Source: Paractinoplanes abujensis (GTDB lineage: Bacteria; Actinomycetota; Actinomycetes; Mycobacteriales; Micromonosporaceae). Taken from it: DNA of 64,000 bases. The stretch lies in contig NZ_JACHMF010000001.1 in the NCBI RefSeq assembly GCF_014204895.1, positions 4,898,001-4,962,000 of the forward strand, written 5' to 3'. The notes under the pieces are model-generated. The model made no database searches, had not been told where the DNA came from, and saw nothing but the letters and a program-made list of their open reading frames with translations. This document shows positions 63,962-64,000 of this stretch, in pieces (positions within the stretch are counted from its first letter, which is position 1; the number at the start of each line of letters is the position of its first letter). The translations under genes were made by a program, and so were the position numbers.

Positions 63962-64000
63962 AAATGCAAGACGGCGCGAGTCAGCCCAGCCGGAAGAGTT

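Larger units (their letters stand above)
63603..64000. other. Leader and promoter region of the mutasome cassette
   Basis: It holds a perfect 13-bp hairpin (63689-63728), a LexA-like box (63913-63928) and a RecA-NDp promoter (63939-63961), all upstream of the HEPN gene. The open frame of the HEPN gene continues into this leader to 63839, but no ribosome-binding site supports a longer protein. No gene is supported from 63962 to the window end. Confidence 0.6.

Overview
The window is a high-GC actinobacterial chromosome segment, most likely from the Micromonosporaceae (Actinoplanes-like). This is inferred from the GTG-rich starts, the 4-nt GTGA/ATGA gene overlaps, the MurT-GatD pair, Wag31-type DivIVA, SepF, DUF3040 and HEPN proteins, and the ImuA'-ImuB-DnaE2 cassette. 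I see no phage, insertion sequence, CRISPR, rRNA or tRNA. Most genes lie on the minus strand.

Layout. 1-2615 (-): histidine operon hisD-hisC-hisB, with hisB cut by the window edge. 2755 (+): a LON-substrate-binding-domain protein, then a repeat-rich gap. 3920-11075 (-): a membrane protein, replicative polymerase dnaE1, a ParA/MinD-like ATPase and an uncharacterised membrane-anchored protein. 11095-16220 (-): RluD-type pseudouridine synthase, lspA, DksA/TraR-type protein, a CPA1 antiporter, a DUF167 protein and a membrane protein. 16260-34519 (-): the division and cell-wall (dcw) cluster, in transcription order mraZ, rsmH, ftsL, ftsI, murE, murF, mraY, ftsW, murG, murC, ftsQ, ftsZ, yggS, sepF, yggT, divIVA. 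Two usual members are absent from their usual slots: murD (between mraY and ftsW) and pgeF/yfiH (between ftsZ and yggS). 35574 (-): a secreted NlpC/P60 hydrolase behind a cyclic-di-AMP riboswitch, divergent from murT-gatD (+), which amidates the peptidoglycan stem peptide. 38995 (+): a TVP38/DedA-like membrane protein, then a bidirectional terminator. 39797-45662 (-): leuS with a leucine-rich attenuator leader, and a secreted M36 (fungalysin) protease. 45977-50765 (+): a MoxR ATPase, DUF58 and transglutaminase operon. 51195-55400 (-): DUF3040 protein, dinB, a phosphodiesterase, a methyltransferase and a subtilisin-inhibitor-like protein. 55433-63602 (-): the mutagenic translesion cassette dnaE2, imuB, imuA' and an HEPN protein (transcribed HEPN first).

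The most interesting theme is DNA-damage control. Three promoter-like sites match the RecA-NDp/PafBC consensus (TTGTCR, 11-nt gap, TAnnnT). They lie upstream of dnaE1, dinB (where it would make the mRNA leaderless) and the HEPN-imuA'-imuB-dnaE2 cassette (where it sits next to a near-consensus LexA box). A fourth, weaker match precedes hisD. Other regulatory finds are a four-repeat MraZ box at exact 10-bp spacing, two perfect DnaA boxes upstream of the dcw cluster, long inverted repeats in the ftsZ leader, the leuS attenuator and the c-di-AMP riboswitch.
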